NCBI GenBank assembly: GCA_028284235.1
Contig: JANQSC010000075.1
Location: forward strand, 1-64,000
Length of the DNA stretch: 64,000 nucleotides
DNA from: Opitutaceae bacterium
Lineage (GTDB): Bacteria; Verrucomicrobiota; Verrucomicrobiia; Opitutales; Opitutaceae
Direction: 5' to 3'
Numbering within the stretch: position 1 is the stretch's first letter; each line of letters begins with the position of its first letter. The notes beneath the pieces were generated by a model. That model saw only the letters and a list, made by a program, of their open reading frames with translations. It made no database searches and was not told the origin of the DNA. This document shows, in pieces, positions 52,618-61,835 of the stretch. The position numbers were made by a program, and so were the translations under genes.

Positions 52618-54261
52618 ATGCCTCCCCCCCTTCCGTCTCACTGCCCTCCAATCCCCCTCAGGCAGTCTCTACCTCGTCCCGTCCTAACCGCAATTTTAGC
52701 AACACTTCTCATCGGAGCTGCGGCATTCGGCGACACCCCGAACATCTTGCTCATCTACGCCGACGACCTCGGCTACGGCGACCTCAGCTGCTACAATCCC
52801 GAATCGAAGGTCGCCACACCCCGTATCGACCAGCTCGCGAGCGAAGGCATTCGATTCACGGACGCCCACAGCCCCTCCACCGTATGCACGCCGTCGCGCT
52901 ACAGCGTCATGACCGGCCGCATGGCGTTCCGCCTGAACTACCCGGGTGTGTTCACCGGCGTCCAAGGCCCGTGCCTCATCGAAGACGGACGCCTCACGCT
53001 CCCGCAAATGCTGCGCGACCACGGCTACGCCACCGCCCTCATCGGCAAGTGGCACATCGGCATGACCTTTCTCGACAAAAACGGCCAACGCGTATCCGAA
53101 GAAAACTACGACGCCTCGATCGCGATCCCCGACCTCTCCCAAGCTCAAGACCTAGGCTATACGAACCAGCGTTCGATTGCCATGGTCATGAGCGTCGACT
53201 ACTCTCGATCCATCCCCGACGGTCCCATCCACCGCGGATTCGACACTTTCTTCGGCACCGCCTGCTGCCCCACCACCGACTGGCTCTACGCGTATATCGA
53301 AGGCGATCGCGTCCCTGTTCCTCCCACCCATCTCTACGACAAATCTCCACTCCCCGTCCACCCCTACTCGAGGGACAATCGCATCGGCATGATCGCCCCC
53401 GAATTCGACATGGAGGAGGTCGACCTCGTCTTTCTGGAAAAAAGCAAAGCCTTCCTCAAAGCCCACGCGCAGGAAAAAACGGATACACCCTTCTTCCTTT
53501 TCCACTCCACGCAAGCCGTTCACCTCCCGTCCTTCCCCGCCGAGCCATTCAAATGGAAATCCGGAGCCGGCCCGCACGGCGACTTCATCTACAGTCTCGA
53601 CTACATCGTAGGGGAACTCGTCGACACGCTCGAAGAACTGAACCTGGCCGAGAACACCCTCGTCATCCTCGCCAGCGACAACGGACCGGAAGTACCCACT
53701 GTAATCGCCATGCGGCGGGACCACGACCACGACGGCGCCGCTCCCTGGCGCGGCATGAAACGAGACCAGTGGGAAGGCGGCCACCGCGTGCCCTTCATCG
53801 CTCGCTGGCCCGGGAAGTTCCCCGCAGGCGCGATCAGCGACGAGACCATCTGCCAAACCGACTTGATGGCCACCTGCGCAGCGATAATCGGGTACGAGCT
53901 GCCAAACGACGCTGGCGAAGACAGCTACAACATCCTCCCCGCGCTCCTCGACAAAAAACGCGACGCGCCAATCCGGCCCTACACGCTCCACCAGACCAAC
54001 CGTCTCGGCCTCGCCGTGCGACGCGGTCCCTGGAAGTACCTCGACCACCAAGGATCCGCCGGCAACCGCTACGAACAAGAGCGGCTCGCTCCCTTTCGGC
54101 TCGAGAACACCGCCCCCGACGCGCCCGGTCAACTTTACAATTTGGATACCGATCCCGGCGAAACCAACAACCTCTACCATCAGCGCCCCGAGCTCGTAAA
54201 AGAGCTCAAAACCATCCTAGAAGAAAGCAAAGCAACCGGCCGCAGCCGACCCCCATCATAA
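52618..54261 (+). CDS. S1-family sulfatase 3
   Basis: 547 residues from ATG 52618 (frame open from a TTG at 52582). The leader ends GAAAFG before DTPNILLIYADDLGYGDLSC. Formylglycine site Cys90 in VCTPSRYSVMTGRM, the canonical CTPSR. Other active-site motifs: ALIGKWHIGMT, LVILASDNGPEVP and WEGGHRVPFIARWPGK. The next sulfatase follows after 29 bases. A very long shadow frame runs through this gene on the same strand. Confidence 0.95.
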   Translation: MPPPLPSHCPPIPLRQSLPRPVLTAILATLLIGAAAFGDTPNILLIYADDLGYGDLSCYNPESKVATPRIDQLASEGIRFTDAHSPSTVCTPSRYSVMTGRMAFRLNYPGVFTGVQGPCLIEDGRLTLPQMLRDHGYATALIGKWHIGMTFLDKNGQRVSEENYDASIAIPDLSQAQDLGYTNQRSIAMVMSVDYSRSIPDGPIHRGFDTFFGTACCPTTDWLYAYIEGDRVPVPPTHLYDKSPLPVHPYSRDNRIGMIAPEFDMEEVDLVFLEKSKAFLKAHAQEKTDTPFFLFHSTQAVHLPSFPAEPFKWKSGAGPHGDFIYSLDYIVGELVDTLEELNLAENTLVILASDNGPEVPTVIAMRRDHDHDGAAPWRGMKRDQWEGGHRVPFIARWPGKFPAGAISDETICQTDLMATCAAIIGYELPNDAGEDSYNILPALLDKKRDAPIRPYTLHQTNRLGLAVRRGPWKYLDHQGSAGNRYEQERLAPFRLENTAPDAPGQLYNLDTDPGETNNLYHQRPELVKELKTILEESKATGRSRPPS

Positions 54262-54290
54262 GCCCAATCCTAAAATCCATCCGCCACACT

Positions 54291-55853
54291 ATGCGCCCCC
54301 TCTCCCTATCCCTCCTTCTCTCCATCCTCGCTCTCGCAATCGGCTGCGCGCCAACCCCAGACGAACGCGAACGCCCCAACATCATCTTTCTCTTCACCGA
54401 CGACCAGCGCGACAACACCTTCAGCGCCATGGGCCACCCATTCGTCAAGACGCCCAACTTCGATCGGCTCCTCGGAGAGTCCGTTCGCTTCGCCAACACC
54501 TACACCGCCGAGCCCGTTTGCTCGCCCAGCCGCGTGTCCATCCTAACCGGCATGCACGAGCGCGTTCACGGCATCGGCTTCACCTCCTCCTACCAGCTCA
54601 CCGAAGAGCAATGGGAACGTTCCTATCCCGCCCTCCTGCAGAACGCGGGATACTTCACCGGATTCGTCGGGAAGATCGGAATCGAGTACTACACCTTCAA
54701 AGGAAACGCCGACCAGAAATTCGACTACTGGTGGGGGCACGACGGATGGACGCGCTTCCTGCCCAAAAACACCAGCTCGCCGAGCACGCTCCCCTACCAC
54801 AAAGCCGAAAACGACATCATCACCTCCATCATGGGTGAAGCGATGGGCGACTTCCTCGACCACGTTCCGTCCGGCAAGCCATTCTGCCTCTCAGTCAGTC
54901 TCAATGTCCCCCACGGCTCCCAAACCACAAGCATGTATCCGGATTACGACGACTGGAGACGCATGTCCCGCCCCGCCAACGAGAATCCTGAACTCCAGGG
55001 AACCGAGTTCTACGACACCCTCTATCGGGACCTCGACATCGCGATTCCCGCCGACACCACGACCGACCCCTACCGATTCATCCCGAAAGCCTTGCTCGAC
55101 CAAGACAAAGGGCGACGCAGCCAAACCTACACCTACAGCTACACCCGTCCCACAAACACCGAGCACCACGTACGCTACTATCAGACGATATCCGGTCTCG
55201 ACAAAGTAGTCGGCGAACTGCTCGACGACCTGGAAGCGCGCGGCCTGATGGACAATACCGTCATCATTTACGGAAGCGACCACGGCCTCCTCATGGGCGA
55301 ATACGGTATGGGAGGGAAATCTCTCCTCTACGACCTGGCTTCCAAAATTCCTTGTTTTGTATTCGATTCGAGACTACCGAAAGACAAACGAGGGCGCCAA
55401 CTCGAGCACCTCGTTTCCAGCTTGGACTTCACCCGCACCATACTCGACTACGCAGACGTCGAGCCGATCGAGTTTATGGACGGCGCCAGCCTTCGCCCCC
55501 TCGTGTTCGACGAGCCCGCGGAGTGGCGCGACGAACTCTTTCTCGAAAGCCTCTATACCGGACGCGACAATCCCTTCCAAGAAGGCATGCGTCAGGGCAA
55601 GTGGAAGTACATTCGCATGTACGACGGCGTCCAAAAATACGCCGAGTCAGACGTCGATTTCGCCAGCCGCCCTCCCGAATTCGAAATGCTCTTCGATCTC
55701 GAAGCCGACCCCGGCGAACGAAACAACCTGATCGATACGATGGAAAACAGCGAGATCCTCGCGGAGCTCCGCGCCAAGACCGCATCCAACTCCATCGCCC
55801 TGAACCAGCAACGCGAGGCGTACAAAGCAACTGTCACCACTGAGGGTCGTTAG
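54291..55853 (+). CDS. S1-family sulfatase 4, lipoprotein
   Basis: 520 residues. The leader LLSILALAIGC ends in a lipobox with Cys19, so this one is a lipoprotein instead of a soluble protein. Metal site IIFLFTDDQRDNTFSAMGHP; formylglycine site Cys77 in PVCSPSRVSILTG. FVGKIGIEYY replaces the usual GKWH. TVIIYGSDHGLLMGEYGMGG is typical of heparan or choline-type sulfatase subfamilies. The C-terminus GKWKYIRMYD resembles other glycan sulfatases. Co-transcribed with sulfatase 3. Confidence 0.94.
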   Translation: MRPLSLSLLLSILALAIGCAPTPDERERPNIIFLFTDDQRDNTFSAMGHPFVKTPNFDRLLGESVRFANTYTAEPVCSPSRVSILTGMHERVHGIGFTSSYQLTEEQWERSYPALLQNAGYFTGFVGKIGIEYYTFKGNADQKFDYWWGHDGWTRFLPKNTSSPSTLPYHKAENDIITSIMGEAMGDFLDHVPSGKPFCLSVSLNVPHGSQTTSMYPDYDDWRRMSRPANENPELQGTEFYDTLYRDLDIAIPADTTTDPYRFIPKALLDQDKGRRSQTYTYSYTRPTNTEHHVRYYQTISGLDKVVGELLDDLEARGLMDNTVIIYGSDHGLLMGEYGMGGKSLLYDLASKIPCFVFDSRLPKDKRGRQLEHLVSSLDFTRTILDYADVEPIEFMDGASLRPLVFDEPAEWRDELFLESLYTGRDNPFQEGMRQGKWKYIRMYDGVQKYAESDVDFASRPPEFEMLFDLEADPGERNNLIDTMENSEILAELRAKTASNSIALNQQREAYKATVTTEGR

Positions 55854-56037
55854 ACCTAGTAGTCGTTTCAAAACCAGACAGGACAAAAGACGCGGTCGCT
55901 TTGGCTGCGGACTTGCAATCCAAACGCAAATAGCGCTATCGATCCCCAAGAATCCATCATCAGCGAAGTCGAATCCACGTTGAGACACTAGATAATCAGG
56001 GGAACCCGTATCGGAATTCGATCGAGCTGAAGCTCGT

Positions 56038-56571
56038 ATGCTCTCTCTACTCGAATTCCTATGCGTTGCGGCGATCGCGACCGCTATATGCGCAAATCCA
56101 ATCTTCCGCCAGTGGTTTCGCGACCTTTCCTCAAAGTCGCAATTGTCGTTGATAGGACTGATCGCGCTCATAGTGGCAGGCCACTTCGCCCGTTCGTCGA
56201 ACGTCACGTTCCCTTTCGTTACCTGGGATATGTACACGGAAGTCGCGACTCCTTCCACTTTGAACCGCGTCGAGCTGGAGGGAGTCACGGAAGACGGCGA
56301 GTCCATTTCTATAAACCCGAGTCGATTGTTCCCTTCGCTCGGATTCGGAACACTGCGTATCCACAATCTACTACACAGTATTTGTACTCGCGCGATGAGT
56401 GAAAAAACCGCTCTTTCCGAATCGGAACATGCGCTTCTCGTCGCGATCGCTGTCAGCTACGAGCGGCAAAATCCAGGGATCGAGCTCAAGAGTATCTCTA
56501 TGCTCTGGGTAGAGCTCCCTTTTCGCCAACCAGCGAAAGAACCTAGAATCGTGGAGACAATAATGCTCTAG
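56038..56571 (+). CDS. Hypothetical membrane protein, partner of the HTTM-like gene
   Basis: 177 residues. Two membrane helices near the start (LLEFLCVAAIATAICA, SLIGLIALIVAGHFA), then FPFVTWDMYTEVATPSTLN and a roughly 110-residue soluble domain with VELEGVTEDGESISINPSRL. No family recognised. It ends seven bases before the next gene. The placement beside an HTTM-like protein resembles the two-part arrangement of some VKGC-like systems, but this is only a suggestion. Confidence 0.7.
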   Translation: MLSLLEFLCVAAIATAICANPIFRQWFRDLSSKSQLSLIGLIALIVAGHFARSSNVTFPFVTWDMYTEVATPSTLNRVELEGVTEDGESISINPSRLFPSLGFGTLRIHNLLHSICTRAMSEKTALSESEHALLVAIAVSYERQNPGIELKSISMLWVELPFRQPAKEPRIVETIML

Positions 56572-56578
56572 GAATAAT

Positions 56579-57397
56579 ATGCTGCATTCAAAACCCAGCG
56601 AACGCTACGCAAACGCGCTTCGAGTAGTCGTATTCTCGATTTGGTCACTCAAGTTTCTATTCGACCCCATCGAGGAGCTAGCGACGTTGCCCATCGAGCT
56701 GTTTTCCCCTCCGGCGCCTCTAAGCTTCCTGCCCGACGAATGGAGCCGCCTTCTTCTCTCGACAAACGCGCTCCTAGCGGTTCGCGCAACTGGGCTGTGC
56801 GCGTGCGTCTTGAGTTACTGGAGACGTTTCATCCCCGTATCAGGAGCAATCGCTTTTCTTTCCATTCTCGCCTACCAATGCATCGTCCGCGGTTTCGGGC
56901 ACACGAATCACGCGGAGATTGCCGCAATCTTCTCCGTATTCATCTATCTACTTTTCTCTCTATACGAAAAGAAACGCGCCAACCCAGAGCCCGTCGTGAT
57001 CGCGCTCACGCTCTGCACTACCTATTCACTCATCGGCGTTCATCGAATCGCGACCGGCGGCCTAGAGATCTTCTTGTCCGACACAATAGTCTATTGGGCG
57101 GCCAACAATTCATCCATCACAAGCTACTTTGATTTCAATTTTGGGACAATGGCTGCGGAAAGCGCACCATATGGATGGGCCCTCAAGTTCGGCTTCTTCT
57201 GGGTCACGGTGTGCGAGATCATCGCTCCAATGGCGCTGTTCGCTCGAAACGTTCGCGTCGTTTTCCTAGTTTCAATATTGGGATTCCATATCGGAACCCT
57301 TTTGACAATGAACATCCTATTCTGGGAGAACATAGCCCTTCTGCTTGCGCTCTTCGGCCCCTTCCTGCGCAATAAAGACAGAAGACCTTCCCGTTGA
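56579..57397 (+). CDS. HTTM / gamma-carboxylase-like multi-helix membrane protein
   Basis: 272 residues with about seven membrane helices. Family-like features are LRVVVFSIWSLKFLFDP at the start, GFGHTNHAEIAAIFSVFIYL, a short TTYSLIGVHRIATGG and near the end FLVSILGFHIGTLLTMNILF followed by WENIALLLALFGP, which matches the HTTM (vitamin K-dependent carboxylase-like) domain. Substrate is unknown. It sits 48 bases before a sulfatase gene and could share its transcript. Confidence 0.7.
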   Translation: MLHSKPSERYANALRVVVFSIWSLKFLFDPIEELATLPIELFSPPAPLSFLPDEWSRLLLSTNALLAVRATGLCACVLSYWRRFIPVSGAIAFLSILAYQCIVRGFGHTNHAEIAAIFSVFIYLLFSLYEKKRANPEPVVIALTLCTTYSLIGVHRIATGGLEIFLSDTIVYWAANNSSITSYFDFNFGTMAAESAPYGWALKFGFFWVTVCEIIAPMALFARNVRVVFLVSILGFHIGTLLTMNILFWENIALLLALFGPFLRNKDRRPSR

Positions 57398-57445
57398 TTC
57401 CCAATCTCTTCACAGCTCGGGCCTTTCCGAACACTTAACTTCAAA

Positions 57446-59041
57446 ATGCCCAATACCCCACTTCGATGCTGTTCCCGTTTCTGGGAGCGCATCCTCGCCC
57501 ACACTATTTTCCTTTCTGCGGCCGCGCTGTTTCCGCACACAAGCTTCGCCACTCTCCCCAATATAGTCGTTGTCTACGCCGACGACCTCGGGTACGGCGA
57601 CGTGTCCTGCTACAATCCGGATCGCGGAAAAATCTCGACTCCGAACATCGATCGCATCGCCGCCGAGGGCATGCGCTTCACCGACGCCCACTCATCCTCC
57701 GGCGTGTGCACGCCTTCCCGATACACACTTCTCACCGGACGCTATCACTGGCGCACGAGTCTCCAAAAGGGAATCGTCGGACGATGGGGCGCCCCAGTCA
57801 TACCGCCCGATCGACTCACTATCGCCAATTTGGCTAAGCAATCTGGATACAATACCGGCTGCATCGGAAAATGGCACCTCGGTTGGAACTGGCCCATCGA
57901 CGAAGCGGACATGGAGCTGTTTCTAACCGGCGGATACGGAGGGAAAAAAGACGTCGTCGCGACCGAGGAACACCGTCGCGCCTGGAAGCAAACATTCTCC
58001 CAGCCCATCGAAGGCGGCCCCACCGCCAATGGCTTCGATCACTACTTCGGCACAGACGTCCCCAACTGGCCGCCCTACTGCTACATCGAAAACGACCGAA
58101 CGATCGGCATCCCCAGCGAGTACGCCGCGGTGGAACTCTTCGAGAAGAACCAGGCCAGCGTGCAGGGGCCCGCTCTCGAGAACTGGACTCTCGAACCCAT
58201 TCTGCCCGAACTCGGAAAACGCGGGTCCGCGTTCATAACGGCGCAGTCCCGGAAACCCGAGCCCTACTTGCTCTACCTGCCCTTGACCACCCCGCACACA
58301 CCCCTCGCCGTCAACGACGAGTGGAAAGGGAAGAGCGGCTTAAATCTGTACGCCGATCTCGTCTTGGAAACCGACGCCGTTGTCGGGCAGTACCTTGACG
58401 CCATCGACGCGAGCGGGGAAGCGGACAACACCCTTGTCATCTTCACCTCCGACAATGGCTGCGCCCCCTACATCGGAGTCGAAGACCTCGAAGCAATGGG
58501 GCACTACCCAAGTGGCCCCCTGCGCGGATACAAGTCGGACGCGTGGGAAGGCGGGCACCGCGTGCCCTTTATCGTCCGGTGGCCCACGATTGTCCGCGCC
58601 GGTTCGGTCTCCGAAGAGTTGATACATCAAGCCGATCTCCTCGCCACCTTCGCCCAGATAATGAGTCGGGACATTCCTTCCAATGCGGGAGAAGACAGCG
58701 TCAGCCTGCTCGCTCTCTTCAAAGGAGTCACTACTCCCGTTCGCAGCCATGCGATTAGTTGTTCCATGAGGGGCCTCCCCAGCATCCGCTCAGGCGATTG
58801 GAAACTCATCCTCGGACCCGGCTCAGGCGGCTGGACTGAGGGTAGTGAAGAGGAACCGGTCCAACTCTACAATCTGGCCCAAGACCTAGGCGAAATACAC
58901 AACCTCGCCGAGCAACACCCAGAGCGAGTTGCGGAGATGAAAGCGGCCCTCGAAACGATGATCGACAATGGGCGCAGCACGCCCGGACCCGTTCAGAAAA
59001 ACGACACTCAAGTCATTCGTTATCCTATTTCGGATATATAG
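57446..59041 (+). CDS. S1-family sulfatase 5
   Basis: 531 residues with a leader ending HTSFA. Metal site NIVVVYADDLGYGDVSCYNP; formylglycine site Cys88 in VCTPSRYTLLTGRYHW; later CIGKWHLGWNWP, LVIFTSDNGCAPYIG and WEGGHRVPFIVRWP. It resembles arylsulfatase A and galactosamine-6-sulfatase-like enzymes and is close in sequence style to sulfatase 3 (both ADDLGYGD...SCYNP). Probably co-transcribed with the HTTM-like gene. Confidence 0.95.
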   Translation: MPNTPLRCCSRFWERILAHTIFLSAAALFPHTSFATLPNIVVVYADDLGYGDVSCYNPDRGKISTPNIDRIAAEGMRFTDAHSSSGVCTPSRYTLLTGRYHWRTSLQKGIVGRWGAPVIPPDRLTIANLAKQSGYNTGCIGKWHLGWNWPIDEADMELFLTGGYGGKKDVVATEEHRRAWKQTFSQPIEGGPTANGFDHYFGTDVPNWPPYCYIENDRTIGIPSEYAAVELFEKNQASVQGPALENWTLEPILPELGKRGSAFITAQSRKPEPYLLYLPLTTPHTPLAVNDEWKGKSGLNLYADLVLETDAVVGQYLDAIDASGEADNTLVIFTSDNGCAPYIGVEDLEAMGHYPSGPLRGYKSDAWEGGHRVPFIVRWPTIVRAGSVSEELIHQADLLATFAQIMSRDIPSNAGEDSVSLLALFKGVTTPVRSHAISCSMRGLPSIRSGDWKLILGPGSGGWTEGSEEEPVQLYNLAQDLGEIHNLAEQHPERVAEMKAALETMIDNGRSTPGPVQKNDTQVIRYPISDI

Positions 59042-59126
59042 ATTTCGTTAGTCGCTTCAACATTCCGTCCCTGCCTCCTAAAGCAACAACTCTCGTCCAT
59101 GATACAACCCACCCAGGAAAAGAGCC

Positions 59127-60380
59127 TTGTCTAGGATTGCAACAACGTGCCGATGGTTCGCTCAAGTCAACTTGCTTCTGCTCGCAAGTCTGGCACTATC
59201 CTGCGGCAAGTCGCCCAGCATAAAAGCGCCCGAGGAGAAACTGAGCGCGAGCGATGCCGAGAAAATCCAAGAACTGACTACGGACATACATCGATCGCAC
59301 CAGAGATTCGATCGTGACATTCTCGATGAGTTGGAACTTTCGGGCGATGTTGCGCTATCCACAACCGCCGAAACGCTCATCAATCAATTTGGCGACGACA
59401 ACCTCTACGTCCGCCGAGCCACGGTCGACGCTCTTTCAATCATAGGACACCACGTAGTGCCGCAGCTAGCCGCAACGCTCTCCCACGAGAATCCAGAGTT
59501 CCGATACCGCGCCTCTGCAACACTCGCGAAACTTGGAGACCCATCGCGAGATGCGCTATCCGAGGCTTTAAAATCTCGAAACGCGAACGTTCGTAGAGAG
59601 GCCGCTCGCGCACTCGCATTCTGGAAAGGTCTTTCCGAAGACTCGGCCCCGCGGCTATTTGACACGCTCGCCGACGAGGATCCCTTGGTTGCGGAGCGGG
59701 TCGTATTCGCCTTGATTAGAATCTCCCATGATTCTGAAGGCACGCTACGGAAATTGATGTCAAAGCTGGCTAAGGACAATCCAACATCGTTTACAATCAT
59801 GACCCAGCTTCATCGATTGCTGATACACGAGCCTCAACTGAAAAAAATAATCCAGATCTATCGAGAATCGAATTCCCAAACGCTGCGCTCCAACATAGTT
59901 CGAGCCATGGGCATGGCCTGGGACGGGACCAAGTCCATTCCTTTCCTGAAAGATGCGATCAGCGACCCCGGTATCGAAAACGCCGCAGCGCTCGCTCTCT
60001 TTCGCCTCACTCAATTGCACGATCCAATAAGGAAGGAGATAGCGAATCTACTAGAAACCGATCCAGAAAAAGAAAAATACCCCGGCCATCAGGAAGACCT
60101 TATCCTCGCTCAAATGAAATACGAACTCGAAGGCCCTCGAAGCGTTCACCACACTGCTCCTGCGATCTCCGCAGGAGGACGGATATTTACTCACTTAAGA
60201 ATCGTCGGGAAAACGAAAGACGAGGTCGGCAACATGTTCGGGGATTTCAGATACCGGATTCATCGCGCAAATGGAGAGGAACGAATCGTCTATGGGTTCG
60301 ACAACGGTTTCAATGGCATTGGGTTCACGTTAATCGTTGAGAATAAACGCATAGTCGCAGTGAAAGGTCGCGGGCATTGA
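59127..60380 (+). CDS. HEAT-repeat lipoprotein
   Basis: 417 residues from a TTG start with AGGA eight bases before it. The leader LLLLASLALSC is a lipobox. The mid-part has repeating HEAT-like helical pairs: YVRRATVDALSIIGHHVVPQ, YRASATLAKLGDPSRDALSE, VRREAARALAFWKGLSEDS, LVAERVVFALIRISHDSEG. The C-terminal roughly 60 residues (GGRIFTHLRIVGKTKDEVGN, ... FGDFRYRIHRANGEE) look like a separate small beta domain. It probably scaffolds proteins at a membrane. No enzymatic motif. Confidence 0.8.
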   Translation: MSRIATTCRWFAQVNLLLLASLALSCGKSPSIKAPEEKLSASDAEKIQELTTDIHRSHQRFDRDILDELELSGDVALSTTAETLINQFGDDNLYVRRATVDALSIIGHHVVPQLAATLSHENPEFRYRASATLAKLGDPSRDALSEALKSRNANVRREAARALAFWKGLSEDSAPRLFDTLADEDPLVAERVVFALIRISHDSEGTLRKLMSKLAKDNPTSFTIMTQLHRLLIHEPQLKKIIQIYRESNSQTLRSNIVRAMGMAWDGTKSIPFLKDAISDPGIENAAALALFRLTQLHDPIRKEIANLLETDPEKEKYPGHQEDLILAQMKYELEGPRSVHHTAPAISAGGRIFTHLRIVGKTKDEVGNMFGDFRYRIHRANGEERIVYGFDNGFNGIGFTLIVENKRIVAVKGRGH

Positions 60381-60511
60381 ATTATATTCGGATTCGCGCC
60401 GCTTCTCCATTACTCCCGCAGCTCTCAACAATTGGGACACTCCCACAAGCTTAATCCCGTGAATTTAAGCTCCGATCGCCGACAACTTTGCGCTAGTGAT
60501 TATCGCGCCCC

Positions 60512-61768
60512 ATGAATAAACGAACCTTTATAAAACGCATCGCCCTAGCAGGCCTGACCGCTCCCGCGCTGTTCAAGACCGAAAACCTGCTGCGAGCCGC
60601 AGAGAACAGAGCGCCCGTCGACCTCGCCCAGGACAGCGACTTTTGGGCCCGGATACGCGCCACCTACAAACTCAAGCCCGACTACATCAATCTGGAAAGC
60701 GGATTCTATTGTATCCAGCCAGAAGATACGCTCGAACAGTTTACACGGCACGTACGCGAGGTGAACTATCAAGGGTCCTACTACATGCGCAACTATCGGC
60801 TCGAAAACAAGGAGCGCATCGCCGCCGCCTTAGCGGAAATGGCCAACTGCTCGCCTGACGAACTCATCATCACGCGAAACGCTACGGAATCACTAGACAC
60901 GATTATAGGCGGCGTCGACTGGAATCCCGGCGACGAGGCCGTATTAGCCAATCAAGACTACGGCGCCATGCGCCACATGTTTCAGCTCGTGGAGGATCGA
61001 TACGGGGTCGTCCAAAAAATCATCGACGTTCCGACGCATCCGAAGTCCGACCAGGAAATCGTTGACGCCTACGCCGCCGCGATCACTCCCAAAACCCGGC
61101 TCCTCATGGTGTGCCACATCATCAACATTACCGGTCACATTCTCCCCGTGCACAAGATCTGCGACATGGCCCACGCTCGAGGTGTCGACGTGATGGTCGA
61201 CGGCGCTCACGCCTTCGGACATTTCCATGTATCGATCGCGGAACTCGACTGCGACTACTACGGAACTAGCCTCCACAAGTGGCTCAGCGCTCCCCTCGGG
61301 GCCGGATTCCTCTACGTGAAAAAGAAAAACGTATCCAAGATCTGGCCGATGTTCGGCGACAAGCCGCGTGAAGCCGACGACATCCTCAAACTCAACCACA
61401 CGGGCACTCACCCCGCCCATACCGACCTCGCGATTGCCAACGCCATCAACTACCACAACCACATCGGCGGAGAACGCAAAGAGGCCCGATTGCGGTACTT
61501 GCAAAACTACTGGACCGACCAGGCCCGAGAGCTCGATCACGTCGTATTGTACACGCCCGTGGAACGACACCGCTCCTGCGGCATCGCCACCGTCGGTATA
61601 AAGGGCATGGTTCCCGCCGACATGGCCAGCGCCTTGCTCGACTCCCACGGGATCTTCACTGTCGCCATCGACGGGAGCGGCGTCCATGGCTGCCGTATCT
61701 CTCCCAATGTGTTCACCAGTACGGAAGAACTCGATACGTTGGTGCGGGCCTTGAAAGCGATGGCGTAG
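60512..61768 (+). CDS. Tat-exported class V aminotransferase-fold PLP enzyme
   Basis: 418 residues. The N-terminus KRTFIKRIALAGLTAPALF is Tat-like. A class V fold follows: TRNATESLDTIIGGVDWNPG, CHIINITGHILPVHKICDMA, VMVDGAHAFGHFHV and the PLP lysine Lys256 in YYGTSLHKWLSAPLGAG. It resembles isopenicillin-N epimerase-like enzymes. The substrate, possibly an amino sugar or amino acid outside the cytoplasm, is not known. PLP would have to be loaded before export if the Tat route is used. Confidence 0.9.
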   Translation: MNKRTFIKRIALAGLTAPALFKTENLLRAAENRAPVDLAQDSDFWARIRATYKLKPDYINLESGFYCIQPEDTLEQFTRHVREVNYQGSYYMRNYRLENKERIAAALAEMANCSPDELIITRNATESLDTIIGGVDWNPGDEAVLANQDYGAMRHMFQLVEDRYGVVQKIIDVPTHPKSDQEIVDAYAAAITPKTRLLMVCHIINITGHILPVHKICDMAHARGVDVMVDGAHAFGHFHVSIAELDCDYYGTSLHKWLSAPLGAGFLYVKKKNVSKIWPMFGDKPREADDILKLNHTGTHPAHTDLAIANAINYHNHIGGERKEARLRYLQNYWTDQARELDHVVLYTPVERHRSCGIATVGIKGMVPADMASALLDSHGIFTVAIDGSGVHGCRISPNVFTSTEELDTLVRALKAMA

Positions 61769-61835
61769 ATCGACGGGTCAGTCGGTCATTCTTCACGAGA
61801 ATTTTCGCTCGAACCCGAGTCCGATCCAATCCGCG

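Noticed and set aside
52884..54290. Upstream extension of the sulfatase 4 frame over sulfatase 3
   Set aside because: About 469 residues rich in Arg/Pro/His in the wrong frame of sulfatase 3. The true start at 54291 has a lipoprotein leader.
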